Part shown: positions 46,801-55,046 of the stretch, one piece after another
Layout of the letters: the number at the start of each line of letters is the position of its first letter
Numbering within the stretch: the stretch's first letter is position 1
Assembly: GCF_035989285.1 (NCBI RefSeq)
Contig: NZ_CP108513.1
Location: forward strand, 2,728,001 to 2,792,000
Length of the DNA stretch: 64,000 nucleotides
Reading direction: 5' to 3'
Source: Streptomyces sp. NBC_01235
GTDB taxonomy: Bacteria > Actinomycetota > Actinomycetes > Streptomycetales > Streptomycetaceae
The notes under the pieces: model-generated
Seen by the model: only the letters and a program-made list of their open reading frames with translations
Databases searched by the model: none
Told to the model about the DNA's origin: nothing
Made by a program: the position numbers and the translations under genes

Positions 46801-46862
46801 CCGCCACCTTGCCGCCGACCCTGCCCCAGCGCCCTCGGGCACCGCGGGTGGCCGCGGCCGGC
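46801..46862. repeat. 62-bp direct repeat, copy 2
   Basis: An exact copy of 46607-46668, ending about 50 bp before the YchJ-like gene, so it may affect that gene's 5' region. Confidence 0.9.
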
Positions 46863-46914
46863 GGTTCACCCCAGGGCGCCCTCGCGGGTCGGCGGTCCGG
46901 GCACAATGGAGCCC

Positions 46915-47340
46915 ATGTCCCGACGCACCGCCCGCCCGCGACAGCGCGCGTCCGCCGCCGCCTCTCCCGCCGCCTGCCCCTGCGGCCTCCCCGAGCCGTA
47001 CGAGGGGTGCTGCGGCCGTTACCACGCCGGCACGGGTGGCGCGGGTGCCCCCACCGCCGAGGCGCTCATGCGCTCGCGCTACAGCGCGTTCGTGAAGGGC
47101 GACTCGGGGTACCTGCTGCGGACCTGGCATCCGGCGACCCGGCCGGAGCGGCTCGATCTCGATCCGGGGATGCGGTGGACGGGCCTGGAGATCCTCGCCA
47201 CGGCCGACGGGAGCGCCTTCCACACGACCGGGACGGTGGAGTTCCGGGCGTCCTACCGGGGCGGTGCGCTGCACGAGCGCAGCCGGTTCGAGCGGGTGGC
47301 CGGGGCGTGGGTGTACGTGGACGGGGAGTTCCCGGCTTAA
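46915..47340 (+). CDS. YchJ/UPF0225-family protein with SEC-C-like zinc motif
   Basis: This 141-residue protein has an N-terminal CPCG...YEGCCGRYH motif (about residues 21-36), the zinc-binding CxC...CC pattern of SEC-C and YchJ proteins, followed by a NTF2-like fold (ALMRSRYSAFVKGDSGYLL, RFERVAGAWVYVDG). Its function is unknown. An Ala/Arg-rich tail precedes the Cys motif. ATG 46915 is used; ATG 46906 three codons earlier is possible. It is convergent with the gluconate regulator gene with only 34 nt between them. Confidence 0.9.
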   Translation: MSRRTARPRQRASAAASPAACPCGLPEPYEGCCGRYHAGTGGAGAPTAEALMRSRYSAFVKGDSGYLLRTWHPATRPERLDLDPGMRWTGLEILATADGSAFHTTGTVEFRASYRGGALHERSRFERVAGAWVYVDGEFPA

Positions 47341-47374
47341 GGGGATTTCCCGGCATGACACGTCACGGCGCTCG

Positions 47375-48076
47375 TCACGGCGCCAGGATGTCCAGTTCCT
47401 GGAGGGCGCCCACCGTGATCTCGCGCGTGAGGTGTTCCGCGCGGGCCGCGTCGCCCTCGCGGACCGCCTCCGCGACCTGGACATGGAGGGTGACGGCGGC
47501 CGGGTCGGGGTCCTCGAACATGACCTCGTGGTGGGTGCGTCCGGCCAGGACCTCCGCGACGACGTCGCCGAGGCGGGCGAACATCTCGTTGCCGGAGGCG
47601 GCCAGGATCACCCGATGGAAGGCCACGTCGTGGAGAAGATACCCCTCCAGCCTGTGGCCGCGTGAGTTGGCCACCATGCCTAGCGCGCACTCGGTCAGCT
47701 CGGCGCACTGCGCCGCCGTGGCGTGCTTCGCCGCCAGGCCCGCCGCGACCGGCTCGATCGCCGAGCGCAGGACGGTGAGCGAGCGCAGCTGGTGCGGGCG
47801 GTCGGCGCCGGCCAGGCGCCAGCGTATGACCTGCGGGTCGTAGACGTTCCACTCGGCCTTCGGCCGCACCGTCACGCCCACCCGGCGACGGGACTCGACC
47901 AGGTGCATGGACTCCAGGACGCGGACCGCCTCACGCATCACCGAGCGGGAGACGTCGAAGCGCTGGGCCAGCTCGTCGGTGCGCAGGACACTGCCGGGCG
48001 GGTATTCGCCCGCGGTGATCGCGGGGCCCAGCGCGTCCAGTACTTGGCCGTGCAGACCTCGGCCCGGAGTGGTCAT
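47375..48076 (-). CDS. gntR: GntR-family (FadR subfamily) regulator of the gluconate operon
   Basis: This 233-residue regulator has an N-terminal winged HTH (LRTDELAQRFDVSRSVMREAVRVL) and an FCD effector domain with metal-ligand residues (LHDVAFHRVILAASGNEMF). It is divergent from gntK, gntP-type permease and the gluconate dehydrogenase gene, so repression relieved by gluconate or 6-phosphogluconate is expected; the S. coelicolor counterpart at this position is SCO1678. ATG 48076 has no ribosome-binding site directly upstream, so a leaderless transcript is possible. GTG 48082 is the longer alternative. Confidence 0.9.
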   Translation of the reverse strand: MTTPGRGLHGQVLDALGPAITAGEYPPGSVLRTDELAQRFDVSRSVMREAVRVLESMHLVESRRRVGVTVRPKAEWNVYDPQVIRWRLAGADRPHQLRSLTVLRSAIEPVAAGLAAKHATAAQCAELTECALGMVANSRGHRLEGYLLHDVAFHRVILAASGNEMFARLGDVVAEVLAGRTHHEVMFEDPDPAAVTLHVQVAEAVREGDAARAEHLTREITVGALQELDILAP

Positions 48077-48110
48077 GCACACAGAGTACGGGGTAGATCA
48101 CTCCGCCAAA

Positions 48111-48121
48111 AAGTCAGACTT
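48111..48121. promoter_or_regulatory. Candidate GntR operator
   Basis: AAGTC-A-GACTT, perfect 5-bp arms around one base, lies in the 140 bp between the divergent gntR and gntK genes. A related GTCACAGACT sequence follows 6 bp on. Position makes it a plausible operator for both directions. Confidence 0.5.
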
Positions 48122-48216
48122 ATTTGTCACAGACTCTTGAATTCGTCGTACCTAATCGGTTTCAGTGTCGTCGGCGTCCGTCGACGTCAGATGTCGAGGA
48201 AGACAGCGAGGCACAG

Positions 48217-48738
48217 ATGCGCACCCCCCATGTCGTCGTGGTGATGGGCGTCGCCGGCACGGGCAAGACCACCATCGGTCCCCTGCTCGCCGCCCGGATG
48301 GGCGTCCCGTATGCCGAGGGCGACGACTTCCATCCGCAGGCCAACATCGCCAAGATGTCGGCCGGCACCCCGCTCGACGACGACGACCGGTGGCCGTGGC
48401 TCGACGCCGTCGGCGCCTGGGCGGACGGGCGGGCCGGGCTCGGCGGGGTGGTCAGCTGCTCGGCGCTGAAGCGGTCGTACCGCGACCGGCTCAGGGCCGC
48501 CGCCCCCGGCGTCGTCTTCGTGCACCTCGCGGGCGACCGATCGCTGATCGAGGACCGCATGGCGCACCGGCAGGGTCACTTCATGCCCACCGCGCTGCTG
48601 GACTCGCAGTTCGCCACGCTCCAGCCCCTCCAGGCCGACGAGGCGGGCGTCGCGGTCGACGTCTGCGGCACCCCCGAGGAGATCACCGACCGGGCCGCGA
48701 AGGCACTCGACGAGCTTCCCGACACCCGGCCTCGGTGA
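48217..48738 (+). CDS. gntK: Gluconokinase
   Basis: This 173-residue P-loop kinase converts gluconate to 6-phosphogluconate, which enters the pentose phosphate pathway. Walker A GVAGTGKTT (residues about 11-19) is followed by EGDDFHPQANIAKMSAG, the family's gluconate-binding segment, WLDAVGAWAD and SCSALKRSYRDRLR. The C-terminal DVCGTPEEITDRA region completes the small family length. ATG 48217 starts directly before the P-loop strand. It is the first gene of the gluconate operon and divergent from gntR. Confidence 0.95.
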   Translation: MRTPHVVVVMGVAGTGKTTIGPLLAARMGVPYAEGDDFHPQANIAKMSAGTPLDDDDRWPWLDAVGAWADGRAGLGGVVSCSALKRSYRDRLRAAAPGVVFVHLAGDRSLIEDRMAHRQGHFMPTALLDSQFATLQPLQADEAGVAVDVCGTPEEITDRAAKALDELPDTRPR

Positions 48739-48822
48739 CCACCCCCGAAGCACTCCCGAACCACCCCCGCAGCACCCCTCCCCTCCCCCATCCCCATCCC
48801 CATCACACCAAGGGACTCCCCT

Positions 48823-50220
48823 GTGACCAGACTCAACGTCGAGCTGCTGGCAGCGGACACCGTCGAGCCGATCACCTCGGCCGGCCACGCGCAGCTGGGC
48901 ATCGCCGTTCTGGCGGGCATCGCCGTGATCGTCCTGCTCATCACCAAGTTCAAGCTGCACGCCTTCCTGGCGCTGACCATCGGCTCGCTCGCGCTGGGCG
49001 CGTTCGCCGGGGCGCCGCTCGACAAGGCCATCGCCTCCTTCACCACCGGGCTCGGCTCCACGGTCGCCGGCGTGGGCGTGCTGATCGCGCTGGGCGCGAT
49101 CCTCGGCAAGCTGCTCGCGGACTCCGGCGGCGCCGACCAGATCGTCGACACGATCCTCGCCAAGGCGGGCGGCCGCTCGATGCCGTGGGCGATGGTGCTG
49201 ATCGCCTCGGTGATCGGTCTGCCGCTGTTCTTCGAGGTCGGCGTGGTGCTGCTGATCCCGGTCGTGCTGATGGTCGCCAAGCGCGGCAACTACTCGCTCA
49301 TGCGGATCGGCATACCCGCGCTGGCCGGTCTGTCGGTGATGCACGGCCTGGTCCCGCCGCACCCCGGTCCGCTGGTCGCGATCGACGCGGTCGGCGCCAA
49401 CCTGGGCGTCACCCTGGCGCTCGGCGTGCTCGTCGCCGTCCCGACCGTCGTCGTCGCGGGTCCGCTGTTCTCCCGCGTCGCCGCCCGCTGGGTGGACGTC
49501 CCCGCCCCCGAGCGCATGATGCCCACACGGCCGTCCGAGGACCTTCAGAAGCGGCCAGGTTTCGGCGCCACGCTCGCCACGATTCTCCTGCCCGTCGTGC
49601 TGATGCTGTCCAAGGCGCTGGTCGACATCGTCGTGGACGACCCCGAGCACAGCGTGCAGCGCGTCTTCGACGTCGTCGGCTCGCCCCTGATCGCCCTGCT
49701 GGCGGCCGTCCTCGTCGGCATCTTCACACTGGGCCGGCCCGCGGGCTTCAGCAAGGAGCGGATCTCACAGCTCGTCGACAAGGGGCTCGCTCCGATCGCG
49801 GGCATCCTGCTGATCGTCGGCGCGGGCGGCGGCTTCAAGCAGACGCTGATCGACTCCGGCGTGGGCCGGATGGTCCTGGACATCTCCAAGGACTGGTCGA
49901 TACCGGCCCTGCTGCTGGCCTGGCTGATCGCCGTGGCGATCCGGCTGGCCACCGGCTCGGCGACCGTGGCGACGATCTCCGCGGCCGGCCTGGTCGCGCC
50001 GCTCGCGGCGGACATGTCGACGACGCACACGGCCCTCCTCGTCCTGGCCATCGGCGCCGGCTCGCTCTTCTTCAGCCATGTCAACGACGCCGGGTTCTGG
50101 CTGGTGAAGGAGTACTTCGGGCTCAGCGTCGGCCAGAACATCAAGACCTGGTCGGTCATGGAGACCATCATCTCCGTGGTCGCCGGGGGCCTGGTCCTGC
50201 TCCTCTCACTGGTCGTCTAG
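48823..50220 (+). CDS. gntT: Gluconate permease, GntP family
   Basis: This 465-residue gluconate:H+ symporter has about twelve to fourteen transmembrane segments. Family motifs include GLPLFFEVGVVLLIPV (near residue 130), HGLVPPHPGPLVAI near 180, GFKQTLIDSGVG and ATGSATVATISAAG. It brings in gluconate for GntK. GTG 48823 is used; the preceding bases contain no strong Shine-Dalgarno but the 84-nt gap after gntK is Pro/His-codon-like C-rich sequence. It is followed by the gluconate 5-dehydrogenase gene 10 nt later. Confidence 0.93.
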   Translation: MTRLNVELLAADTVEPITSAGHAQLGIAVLAGIAVIVLLITKFKLHAFLALTIGSLALGAFAGAPLDKAIASFTTGLGSTVAGVGVLIALGAILGKLLADSGGADQIVDTILAKAGGRSMPWAMVLIASVIGLPLFFEVGVVLLIPVVLMVAKRGNYSLMRIGIPALAGLSVMHGLVPPHPGPLVAIDAVGANLGVTLALGVLVAVPTVVVAGPLFSRVAARWVDVPAPERMMPTRPSEDLQKRPGFGATLATILLPVVLMLSKALVDIVVDDPEHSVQRVFDVVGSPLIALLAAVLVGIFTLGRPAGFSKERISQLVDKGLAPIAGILLIVGAGGGFKQTLIDSGVGRMVLDISKDWSIPALLLAWLIAVAIRLATGSATVATISAAGLVAPLAADMSTTHTALLVLAIGAGSLFFSHVNDAGFWLVKEYFGLSVGQNIKTWSVMETIISVVAGGLVLLLSLVV

Positions 50221-50230
50221 GGGTACGGGA

Positions 50231-50992
50231 ATGAGCCACCCTCTGTTCGACATCAGCGGCCGGACCGCCCTGGTCACCGGCTCCAGCCGGGGCATCGGCC
50301 TCGCGCTGGCCCGGGGCCTGGCGGAGGCCGGCTGCACGGTGGTCCTCAACGGACGCGACGCCGAGCGCCTGGAGCGGGCCGCCGCCGAGCTGCCCGGCGA
50401 CCGGGTCCACGTGGCCGCCTTCGACGTCACCGACGGTCCGTCCGTCGCCGCCGGAATAGCGGACGTCGAGGACCGGGTCGGCCCGCTCGACATCCTGGTC
50501 AACAACGCGGGCATGCAACTGCGCGCCCCGCTCCTGGAGTTCACCGACTCCGACTGGCACCGCATCCTGAACACCAACCTCACCAGCGCGTTCCTCGTCG
50601 GCCGCGAGGCGGCCCGCCGGATGACGGAACGCGGCCACGGCAAGATCGTGAACATCTGCTCGCTGCAGAGCGAGGTGGTCCGCCCCGGCATCGCGCCCTA
50701 CGCGGCCACCAAGGGCGCGCTGAAGATGCTCACCAAGGGCATGTGCGCGGACTGGGGGCAGTACGGCGTCCAGGTCAACGGTCTCGGCCCCGGCTACATC
50801 GAGACCGAGCTGACCGGGCCCCTGGTCCGGGACGAGGAGTTCAGCGCGTGGGTGCGGCGCCGCACCCCGGCCGGACGGTGGGGCCGCACCGAGGACCTGG
50901 TGGGCGGGGTGCTGTTCCTCGCCTCTCCCGCGGCGGACTTCGTCAGCGGGCAGGTGCTGTACGTCGACGGCGGTATGACGAGTGTGCTCTGA
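50231..50992 (+). CDS. Gluconate 5-dehydrogenase-like SDR
   Basis: This 253-residue short-chain dehydrogenase/reductase interconverts gluconate and 5-ketogluconate in related operons (IdnO/Gno). The glycine motif TGSSRGIG, NNAG, the catalytic Ser in CSLQSE, YAATK (Tyr and Lys) and the GPGYIETEL region are all present. It starts 10 nt after the permease stop codon with GGGTACGGGA before the ATG, so it belongs to the operon. Together with the idnD fragment that follows, it suggests an ancestral L-idonate or 5-ketogluconate branch. Confidence 0.9.
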   Translation: MSHPLFDISGRTALVTGSSRGIGLALARGLAEAGCTVVLNGRDAERLERAAAELPGDRVHVAAFDVTDGPSVAAGIADVEDRVGPLDILVNNAGMQLRAPLLEFTDSDWHRILNTNLTSAFLVGREAARRMTERGHGKIVNICSLQSEVVRPGIAPYAATKGALKMLTKGMCADWGQYGVQVNGLGPGYIETELTGPLVRDEEFSAWVRRRTPAGRWGRTEDLVGGVLFLASPAADFVSGQVLYVDGGMTSVL

Positions 50993-51009
50993 GAGGGGCG
51001 TGACGACGG

Positions 51010-51276
51010 ATGCTGGGTTGTGTGATCCACGGTCAGGACGACCTGCGCGTCGAGGAGTTGGCGTCGCCGGTGCCCGGACCGGGTGAGGTGCTCGTCGCCG
51101 TCCGCTACGGCGGGGTCTGCGGCTCCGACCTGCACTACTGGCGGCACGGCGGGGTCGGCGACTTCCGTCTGAGGGAACCGATGGTGCTGGGGCACGAGGT
51201 GGTGGGGGCGGTGGTCGCCCACGGCCCGTCCACCCCGTCAAGTCTGCTTCCCGGTACGGCGGTTGCCGTGCACCCC
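51010..51276 (+). pseudogene. idnD: Truncated L-idonate 5-dehydrogenase (idnD), N-terminal fragment
   Basis: The first 89 residues match the N-terminus of IdnD-like zinc alcohol dehydrogenases: zinc Cys in GVCGSDLHYW, the GHEVVGAVVAHG motif, and TAVAVHP, after which the normal sequence (the structural zinc cysteines) should follow. Instead the frame enters the neighbouring imine-reductase gene in another frame. The Rossmann domain, about 250 residues, is missing. The start codon and overlap with the operon remain. It is a deletion product, probably non-functional. Confidence 0.85.
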
Positions 51277-51277
51277 G

Positions 51278-52193
51278 ACCACGACGACGACCGCTGGCAC
51301 GACCACCGCGCCCGCCCCGCGCCACGTCTGCGTCATCGGCCTGGGACCGATGGGCCGCGCGCTGGCCTCCGCGTTCCTCGCCGCCGGCCACCCGCTGACC
51401 GTCTGGAACCGCACACCGGGCCGGGCCGGCGACCTGGCGGAGCGGGGCGCCCGCGTCGCCGCCTCCGTCGAGGAGGCGGTACGCGACGGGGACGTGATCG
51501 TCGTCTGCCTGATGGACTACGCCGCCGTACGCGCCGTCCTCGACCCGCCGACCGCGAACTGGGCGGGGCGGGTTCTGGTCAACCTCACCAGCGGGGGCGC
51601 GGGCGATGGCGCACTGGGCGGCCGGGCACGGCATCGGCTACCTGGACGGCGCGATCCTCACCCCGACCCCGACGATCGGGACGTCGTCGGCCGCGCTGCT
51701 GTTCAGCGGGGCGGCGGAAGCCTACGAGGCCGTACGGGAGACGATGGCGGCCCTCGGTGGCACCGGTAGGTACCTCGGTGCGGAGCCCGGGCGGGCCGTC
51801 GCCCACGAGGTCGCCCTGTTGGACCTGTTCGCGACCTCGGTGCACGGCATGGCCCACGCCTTCGCGCTCGCCTCGGCCGAGGGCATCGCGCCCCAAGACC
51901 TCGCACCGGCCGCCGTGGGCATGAGCGGTCTCCTGGCCGAGATGATCCCGCGCTGGGCGGACCAGTTGGAGGCCGGCCGTTTCCCCGGCGAGCGCTCCAC
52001 CATGGCCTCGGCGGCGACGACGCTCGCGCACCTGATCGACTCGTCCGCCGCCCACGGCCTGGACGTGGGCGCCCTCACCTCGGCGAAGCGGGCAGCCGAC
52101 CGGGCGGTCGCCGCCGGCCACGGCTCGGACGGCCTGGCCCGCTTCGCCACGGTCCTGCACACGCAGGCGTCGGGCGCGGCCGAGGCCGGCTGA
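51278..52193 (+). pseudogene. Imine-reductase/6PGDH-like NAD(P)-binding protein, start lost and frameshifted
   Basis: Two frames together encode a full-length protein of about 300 residues. Frame one holds HVCVIGLGPMGRALAS, WNRTPGRA and VNLTSG; frame two, from about 51603, holds MAHWAAGHGIGYLDGAILT and the helical C-terminal domain (LLDLFATSVHGMAHAF). The frame breaks near a five-G run (51593-51597). The usual MTTTT-type start lacks its ATG: codon CCG now precedes the Thr run, where the idnD fragment joins. This pattern fits reductive aminases and imine reductases. The C-terminal ORF alone (51606-52193) could still be translated. Confidence 0.8.
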
Positions 52194-52203
52194 GAAGCGC
52201 CGG

Positions 52204-52827
52204 CTACGGGCGCCACAGGCGGTGTTCCCGCTTCGCCCACTCCTGGCTCACCGAGCCCGTGCGCATGCCGCGCCGGGCCTCGGGGTCGCCCAGGGCCATG
52301 CCGATGTGGCCGGCCAGCACGACGCCGATGGTCAGGGCCAGCCAGTCGTGGACGAAGGTCGCGCTGGTGCGCCACATGATCGGGGTGAGGTGGGTGAACC
52401 ACATCAGCAGGCCCGTGCCGAGCATCACCAGCGTCGCCCCGGCGATCCACGCCGCGTAGATCTTCTGCCCGGCGTTGAACTTGGCCGCCGGACGCGACTC
52501 CCGGCTCTTGTCCCGGCGCAGGGCCGCGCGCAGCCAGCGGCGGTCGTGCGGGCCGAAGCGGTTGAGGTGTCCGAGGTCGGCGCGGAACGCGCGGGAGGCG
52601 AGGCCCGCCAGGACGGGCACGGGCAGGGCGAGGCCCGCCCACTCGTGGACGCGGACCACCAGCTCGCGGCGGCCGACGAGCTGCGCGAACTCGGGGATGT
52701 ACAGGAAGGACGCCGTCACCACGCACACGCCCATCAGAACGGCCGTGGTGCGGTGCACCCACCGTTCGGCGCGGGTGAAGCGGCGGACGGTGGTGGCGGC
52801 CGGCGGCGCCTCAGCTCGTAGGCTCAT
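52204..52827 (-). CDS. Cytochrome b-type membrane subunit (b561/FdnI-like)
   Basis: This 207-residue protein has four hydrophobic segments (TTAVLMGVCVVTASFL, WAGLALPVPVLAGLA, IAGATLVMLGTGLLMWF, FVHDWLALTIGVVLAGHIGMAL) with His residues placed to bind two hemes (ERWVHRTT, VRVHEW, TFVHDW, AGHIG). Downstream of the molybdopterin enzyme and overlapping it by 17 nt, it is the likely electron-donating membrane partner, as YedZ/MsrQ is for MsrP. The heme-ligand layout is b561/FdnI-like rather than classical YedZ. Confidence 0.88.
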   Translation of the reverse strand: MSLRAEAPPAATTVRRFTRAERWVHRTTAVLMGVCVVTASFLYIPEFAQLVGRRELVVRVHEWAGLALPVPVLAGLASRAFRADLGHLNRFGPHDRRWLRAALRRDKSRESRPAAKFNAGQKIYAAWIAGATLVMLGTGLLMWFTHLTPIMWRTSATFVHDWLALTIGVVLAGHIGMALGDPEARRGMRTGSVSQEWAKREHRLWRP

Positions 52828-53572
52828 CGTCCCGTCCGTTCGAACGGCCGACCCAGGCGTCGACGTCGTAGCCGCGGTTCTCCCAGTAGCCGGGCTTCAC
52901 CTTCTCGGTGACGGTGATGCCGGAGAGCCACTTGGCGGACTTGTAGAAGTACATGGGCGCCACGTAGAGGCGGACTGGGCCGCCGTGGTCGTGGCCGAGG
53001 TCCTTGTCCTGCATGCGCAGCGCGACCAGGACGTCGGCGCGGCGGGCCTGGGCCAGGGTGAGGCTCTCGGTGTAGGCGCCGTCGAAGCAGGTGAAGCGGA
53101 TCGCGCCGGCCTTCGCCTGCACACCTGCCGCGTCGAGGAGGGCGGACAGCCGGACGCCCTCGAAGGGGGTGCCGGGAACCCGCCAGCCGGTGACGCACTG
53201 GACGTCCTTGACCATCCGGGTCTGGGGCAGGGCCTTGAGGTCGGCCAGGGTGTAGGTGGCGGGGCGGTCGACCAGGCCGTCGACGGTGAGGCGGTAGTTC
53301 GTGGCGTTCCGGTGCGGGACGGACGAGGTCACCGAGTAGTAGCGGAAGCCGCCGCCGTTGGGGAGCAGGCCGGTGAGGCCGGTGGGGTCCCTGTCGGCGG
53401 CGCTGCCGAGGAAGGCCTCCAGGCCGCGCTGGAGCGGGGGCGCCGCGACGACCCCCACGGCGCCGAGGGCGAGGGTGCCGAGGAAGACGCGGCGGCCGAC
53501 GGGGGTACCGCGTTCGCCGGGCGCCATGGGCGCTCCGGATGGCTCGGACGGTCCGGATGGTTCGGAGTTCAC
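52811..53572 (-). CDS. Molybdopterin-dependent oxidoreductase, sulfite-oxidase fold (Tat-exported)
   Basis: This 253-residue enzyme has a Tat signal (GRRVFLGTLALGAVGVVAA, about residues 27-45) and a sulfite-oxidase-type molybdopterin domain: the Mo-coordinating Cys is in KDVQCVTGWRV near 138, and HDHGGPVRLYVAPMYFYKSAKW forms the cofactor-binding region. The size and architecture resemble MsrP/YedY, which repairs oxidised methionines outside the cell; substrate is not proven. It is first in a two-gene operon with the cytochrome b. The Pro/Ser start is long. Confidence 0.9.
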   Translation of the reverse strand: MNSEPSGPSEPSGAPMAPGERGTPVGRRVFLGTLALGAVGVVAAPPLQRGLEAFLGSAADRDPTGLTGLLPNGGGFRYYSVTSSVPHRNATNYRLTVDGLVDRPATYTLADLKALPQTRMVKDVQCVTGWRVPGTPFEGVRLSALLDAAGVQAKAGAIRFTCFDGAYTESLTLAQARRADVLVALRMQDKDLGHDHGGPVRLYVAPMYFYKSAKWLSGITVTEKVKPGYWENRGYDVDAWVGRSNGRDDEPTS

Positions 53573-53656
53573 CTTTCCATTCGAGCACTCGGGGTCCGGC
53601 GGGGCCAGTGATCCAGGGTGGCCGTCAGATTTCCGTCATCACTTCTTACCGGGCTC

Positions 53657-54592
53657 TCAGTCCGAGGGAGGTGTGCCGGTCCCCACAACGGCGGCGCGGG
53701 CCGCGTGGAAGGCCCGGTGCGGGTCGCGGTCCGGGTACGACCAGGGCTCGGGGGTGGCGTGCCGCCCGATGTGGTGGAAGAGGGCGGCGGCCTCGGCACC
53801 GCTGCCCTCGCAGACCTTGGCGTGGGCGAGGAAGTTCAGATCGATCAGGTGGCGGGGGTGGCCGTCGTGCTCCCGTCCGTCGTGTTCCCACTCCAGCCAC
53901 CAGTCGAAGGCGGCCTTCATCACGTCCCGGGCGCGGCCGTCCCGCCAGTGCCCGGAGGCGGCGGGGTCGGGGGGCGCGAAGCCGTGCGCGGCCAGGACGC
54001 GGTAGCGCTCGGCGTGCGCGACGACCGGGAGGATGGCCAGCGGGGAGTCGGCGGGCGCCTGCTCCGCGGCCCAGGCGGCGAAGTCGTAGACCTCGTGCAG
54101 CGGGTCCGGAGCGCCGTCCGCGCGGCGTTCCGCGAGCCGGGCGACCATCAGGTGGTGGGCGTGGTGGTGGTCGCGGTGCCGGGACCGGACCTCCTCGAAG
54201 ATCCGGACCGCCTCCGCCCCGCTGTCGCGCTCCAGCCGGAGCAGCCCGAGCCAGGGGGTGGGGTCGGCGGGCGCGAGCTCGGCGGCCTCCCGGCAGGCCG
54301 CTCGGGCGACGGCGGCATCCTCCTGGCCTCGCAGGACTCGTCCGACCTGGGCCAGGGCGAGCAGCACGGCGGCATCGGCGCAGGCGGGGTCGGCGAGCAG
54401 CCACTCGTGGGCCCAGGCGGCCGCGTACGGTTCGAGGGCGAGGACGGCGACCCGGTGTGCGCGGCGGTCCCAGTCGTCGCCGGTGCGGGCGAGCAGGGAG
54501 CGGGCGGGCTGCCGGCGGCCCTGGGCCAACGCGGCGCGGGCGACGCCGAGTTCGGTGTCGTCGAGGGCCGGGTCGGAGGTCGGTAAGGGCAC
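53657..54592 (-). CDS. TPR-like helical protein of unknown function
   Basis: This 311-residue protein is built of repeated alpha-alpha pairs, resembling tetratricopeptide repeats (VARAALAQGRRQPARSLLAR, AAVLLALAQVGRVLRGQEDA, WLGLLRLERDSGAEAVRIFEEV). His-rich segments (HRDHHHAHHLM and EWEHDGREHDGH) occur in the C-terminal half, which is probably globular (NFLAHAKVCEGSGAEAAALFHHIG). GTG 54592 follows GAGGA by 9-10 nt; the longer frame to 54655 adds an unlikely start. No partner is evident. It faces the Tat operon on the same strand. Confidence 0.7.
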   Translation of the reverse strand: MPLPTSDPALDDTELGVARAALAQGRRQPARSLLARTGDDWDRRAHRVAVLALEPYAAAWAHEWLLADPACADAAVLLALAQVGRVLRGQEDAAVARAACREAAELAPADPTPWLGLLRLERDSGAEAVRIFEEVRSRHRDHHHAHHLMVARLAERRADGAPDPLHEVYDFAAWAAEQAPADSPLAILPVVAHAERYRVLAAHGFAPPDPAASGHWRDGRARDVMKAAFDWWLEWEHDGREHDGHPRHLIDLNFLAHAKVCEGSGAEAAALFHHIGRHATPEPWSYPDRDPHRAFHAARAAVVGTGTPPSD

Positions 54593-55046
54593 CGCGGGAC
54601 ATCCTCGCGTTTCCTCGGCGGCGGCTCTGGCGTCGGCCCGCGACCGGCCGATCACTCACAGCCAATCCGTAGCCAGCGCTTACCGTCAAGTTCCGGGGAC
54701 CTGCGACAGGTGTCAACCACCCCTGGAGGTAAGGACCTTGGGTCTTCTCCGCCCCAGGCCGGACCCTCCGCGGCCGGGCGCCGACGGTTTCGGTGTGGCG
54801 TACGCCATGGCGTGGCCCGGCCGGAGCGCACACCATGGTCGTACGGTCGCCGTGCACCCCCGGCCCTGTCCCCGGGTGCCTCGGCCGAGTCGAACGCCCG
54901 GTTCCGGGTACTCCCGGAAGCAGGCTGCCGGATGGTCCCGGAGCTGAGTTTCCGGGCACTCCCAGGGGTACCGAGGGCCCTGGGACGCTACAGTCGGCCA
55001 CTACGCACCCCGTCCGTGGTCCGACCGGATGATCGAGGTACGCAGC
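54593..55046. other. Intergenic region before the transporter gene
   Basis: About 450 bp with no convincing gene. Open frames here are Arg/Pro-rich shadows. It holds the 5' regions of the divergent TPR-like and transporter genes. No repeat, hairpin or riboswitch was recognised. Confidence 0.45.

Larger units (their letters stand above)
46568..46914. other. Non-coding region with direct repeats
   Basis: A GC-rich, apparently non-coding stretch dominated by a 62-bp repeat pair and shorter GCCGGCAGCAGCCGC copies (near 46590 and 46663). Open frames through it are Arg/Pro/Gly-rich and unlikely to be real. No clear terminator for the peptidase gene. Confidence 0.6.
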
